DNA of 64,000 nucleotides from the NCBI GenBank assembly GCA_030849085.1, contig JASAOM010001034.1:1-64000 (forward strand), given 5' to 3'. Numbering within the stretch: the first letter of the stretch is position 1; each line of letters opens with the position of its first letter. This DNA comes from Borovskyia barvae. Its lineage: Eukaryota; Euglenozoa; Kinetoplastea; Trypanosomatida; Trypanosomatidae. The translations under genes and the position numbers were made by a program. Under the pieces are notes generated by a model. The model saw only the letters and a program-made list of their open reading frames with translations. It searched no databases and was not told the DNA's origin. This document shows positions 61,398 through 64,000 of the stretch, in pieces.

Positions 61398-63222
61398 GCC
61401 TATTGATCAGCTGAGGCGTATTGCCCTTGTTTTCCCCTCTACTCGTGCGCGATACGTTCGTGGTTGCGACGCAGCTTCTCTCCCCACAGCTCAGCCGCTG
61501 TCCTTGTCATCCCGCTTTTTTCATTATCTCCATTTTCCCTCTTGATATGCTCGATGATGAAAGCTTGGTGTTGAGCGAGATTCTTTTTTTTTTCGTGGAA
61601 AGGAGGTGATACGAGGGGGTGCGGATGGTGATAGAATGGACAGAGGAAAAGGAGAAGACATGCCAACACCAGCAGACAGCCTGAAGCTCTCTCACAAAAA
61701 AAAAAAACAGCGACACCGAGGAAGAAAAGTAATCTGAGAAAACAAAACACAAGGGGGGGGAGTTGCCGTTCGGCGTAGCGAAGAATCCGTGGATGACGGC
61801 GAATATTTTCGAAAAGCAAACGAAAAGCACAGTATTCCCACCTCTGCGGCTGCGATGACAGAGGCGGTGGTGCTATGAGAGGGCATCTTGTCATTCATCC
61901 GAGGCGAAAAGATGTATAAAAAAGTGAGGATAGCGAAAGCAGCCGGGGAGGGGTGAGAAAAGAGAGAAAATGAAATGCGTTTGAGCCTCGCGGTAAGGCA
62001 ACCCGGAAATGGAAGGTGCGGAAACATGCTTTTCTGGAATGGAGCACACATGGCGTACCTCTCGTTGCACTTCACTCTACGGGAAGGCTCTTCTGCGCCG
62101 CCACCTCCATTATACTGGCATGTTGATCGGCTGCATCCAATTTGAAAGGAAAAATAAAATACGAGAATATATATATATGAGGAAGGGATCAGGTGAGAGC
62201 ACCGAGCAACGAAAAGAGAAAAATGTTCCTTGCAGACCGTGACGAGGCAGCGACGTGGAAGGAGTGGCAGAGGACACACAAAATGAACAGAGAGAAAAAC
62301 AGAAAGAGCTCGTCATGAAGCGAGTAAAAAAAAAGCGAAGGTGTTTACTTTATTTTTCTGGGGGGAGCTCCAGGCTAAGCGCTCTCGTAAACACATCAAT
62401 CCCACCGAGCGGAATCTCATTTGAACGGCGAGAGCAGATTGAAGTTTCCTCTGGGATGGAAATGCGCTTCTCTTGCGGAAAAAAGAAAGGAGAGGAAACT
62501 TATCGAGAGGGAAAAATATATATTATTTTTTGGTGCGCTTAAAAAGCGAAAACGCAGAAAATTCGCCCGTGGGCCCCCTGCTCAAGGTCATTTGAGCAAA
62601 AAAAAGAGGGAGCGACACGGAGAAAGGTGAATCAGGAGATCGCTGTGGAGAGCGCGTCATCGAGTGATGCGTGGGAGCGGAGTCAGCCATCCTCATCGAA
62701 AAGAAACACCGCGGAAGGGATCACGCACCAATCCATGTTATACGTACGACACAGATTCCCAGAATAGGTCGATGGGAGATAGAGAGGGGAGGGGATTCTC
62801 AGCATATCTTCGTTAGTAAAAACAAAAAGAGTACGAGAGCACGCTGGAAGTGGAGGCACAATGTGAGGGAAGATGCTGGCTCCACCAAGGCTATCCATGA
62901 CAGATGGTGCGAGAGAGCGCGCGCGGAAGAGAAGAGAAGGAAACATGAGGAGGGCTATATACCAACATGCACGGAGGGGATGCGAGCGATATCTGGGAGA
63001 AGACACACCGGATACTGATGAGCATGAATGATGCCCTCCCTTTTACTCGACAAACGCACACGCACACACACAGACGCACCTCAACACGTGTACATCGCAA
63101 GGAAGCGACCGCCTCCCTTTACCTCAGCTCTGTGTGAGTGTGCATGTGTGTTCTCGCTCTCCCTTTTTTTTTTTCAAGGGCTCCTCAGACTCCATCGTGT
63201 GGACACACATACGTATACACAT

Positions 63223-63239
63223 GTATATATATATATATA
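63223..63239. repeat. TA dinucleotide microsatellite
   Basis: A short TA repeat preceded by a CA/TACA-rich stretch. Confidence 0.8.
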
Positions 63240-64000
63240 AGAGAGGGAGAAAACGAGCAAAGAGTTCCCTGTTCGGGATGGAAAAGAGGCGGAAAACTGG
63301 CGGCGAGACAGGCATGCACCTGGGAGCCGCCAGCGACAAATGTGCATGGACACGAGGACGTGGCAGAGCTTTAGAAATGAAAGATGGAGGACCCCATGCG
63401 CTCTATTCGAGAAGAACGGAAAGGGAATTATGATATAAAAGTCGGGGGAGTGAAGAAGAAAAAGCAGGCACCCAATGCAACAGGTACCCATCTCGTAATG
63501 AAAGCGTGGCAAGAAGGGATCCCAAGGTCCGACGAGACGAGGCGAAGCGAACTACAAAAAAAAAGATCTGAGAGTATATGCAAATGATGGTAAAGCGAGG
63601 AAAAGCAATAGTTTTTCACATACATCCAAACACAGGGAAAGCCCTTCTGGAAGGAGATGGAGCAAGGAGGTGGTGTTGGTTGGAGGAATTTTAGGTCCTA
63701 TACACAATCTTGGAATAATAAAAGGCAAGCGGAAGTGAAAGGGGGGGGGGGGGTAAAAATGAAAAACATAATACCGAAGTACAAAGAATTTAGCGGCGTT
63801 GGTTCAGTTCGGTTTAGCGGGAGAAAAATGGGAAAGGTAGATAGAGCGCTGCCCAACTTCAGAAGATTACGAGAGCAGCTTCCATATCTTCGACTTGCAC
63901 TATCTGATAACGGCGCTCCTAAAATGATTCAGATCTGTGCTGCATCGCTGCAGCGGACACACACAAAAAAAGGGTGATGGTAGCATAATCATAAACGTTG

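Larger units (their letters stand above)
59082..64000. other. Gene-poor right end of the window
   Basis: 4.9 kb with no gene I can support. It is mostly purine-rich on the plus strand, with a run of 17 G at 59306-59322, TA repeats at 60947-60968, 61377-61397 and 63223-63239, and a G run at 63741-63753. Two patches (59680-59860 and 60370-60640) are more GC-rich but carry no recognisable coding motifs in any frame. It probably contains the 3' UTR of a minus-strand gene starting beyond the window. Confidence 0.5.

Noticed and set aside
61692-62279. 195-codon minus-strand frame in the right-end region
   Set aside because: Cys/Ser/Phe-rich translation with runs of F and S, no motif and TA tract inside.
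1-64000. CRISPR array, LTR or virus-derived element, toxin gene
   Set aside because: No spaced direct repeats, no reverse transcriptase, integrase, capsid or envelope motifs, and no toxin family motifs were seen in any frame.

Overview
The window looks like nuclear chromosomal DNA of a kinetoplastid, most likely a Leishmaniinae trypanosomatid (Leishmania, Leptomonas, Crithidia or a close relative). The genes have no introns. They are packed on one strand in a long directional cluster, separated by 0.5-5 kb of low-complexity DNA that is pyrimidine-rich on the coding strand and carries TA, GT and CT microsatellites. Several products are family-typical for kinetoplastids: an amastin-like protein, an ApaH-like phosphatase of the decapping-enzyme type, an N-myristoylated PI-PLC, and a flagellar central-apparatus giant protein. 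I saw no tRNA, rRNA, CRISPR array, or LTR/virus-derived element. Genus and chromosome cannot be fixed from the sequence alone.

Layout. 1-2138 is non-coding, pyrimidine-rich leader DNA. 2139-5744 (+) encodes a BK-type potassium channel, the only plus-strand gene. 5745-6999 is a convergent strand-switch region with a GC-rich island. From 7000 to 59081 all thirteen recognised genes are on the minus strand, so transcription runs from high to low coordinates. In transcription order they are: an unknown serine/charge-rich protein (57999-59081), exosome subunit RRP45 (55505-56596), a 1560-residue beta-propeller protein possibly of the CPSF-A/DDB1/SF3B3 type (49512-54194), an ALPH1-like decapping phosphatase (41670-44195), a 720-residue propeller/helical protein (35526-37688), a 2808-residue CFAP47-like ASH/CH-domain protein (25256-33682), CAF1 deadenylase (22365-23375), a 103-residue aromatic-rich protein (20524-20835), a CobW-like G3E GTPase (18039-19208), a 645-residue helical protein (15552-17489), an amastin-like membrane protein (14210-14755), a RanBP2-type multi-zinc-finger protein with a possible mitochondrial presequence (10063-12822), and PI-PLC (7000-9123). 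59082-64000 holds no gene I can support.

How the genes relate. Trypanosomatid neighbours are co-transcribed but usually functionally unrelated, and most of this window fits that. The exception is that three enzymes/subunits of cytoplasmic and nuclear RNA turnover lie within about 34 kb of one cluster: CAF1 (deadenylation), ALPH1 (decapping) and RRP45 (3'-5' exosome core). From memory, Trypanosoma brucei keeps the same three genes close together on chromosome 6. The potassium channel and PI-PLC, both linked to calcium or membrane signalling, face each other across the strand switch. Their closeness may be accidental.

Start codons: several open frames extend upstream only through non-ATG codons (GTG, TTG) or through pyrimidine-rich leader. 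I moved those starts to the first plausible ATG and say so in each entry. Domain calls come from reading motifs by eye; no database search was run.
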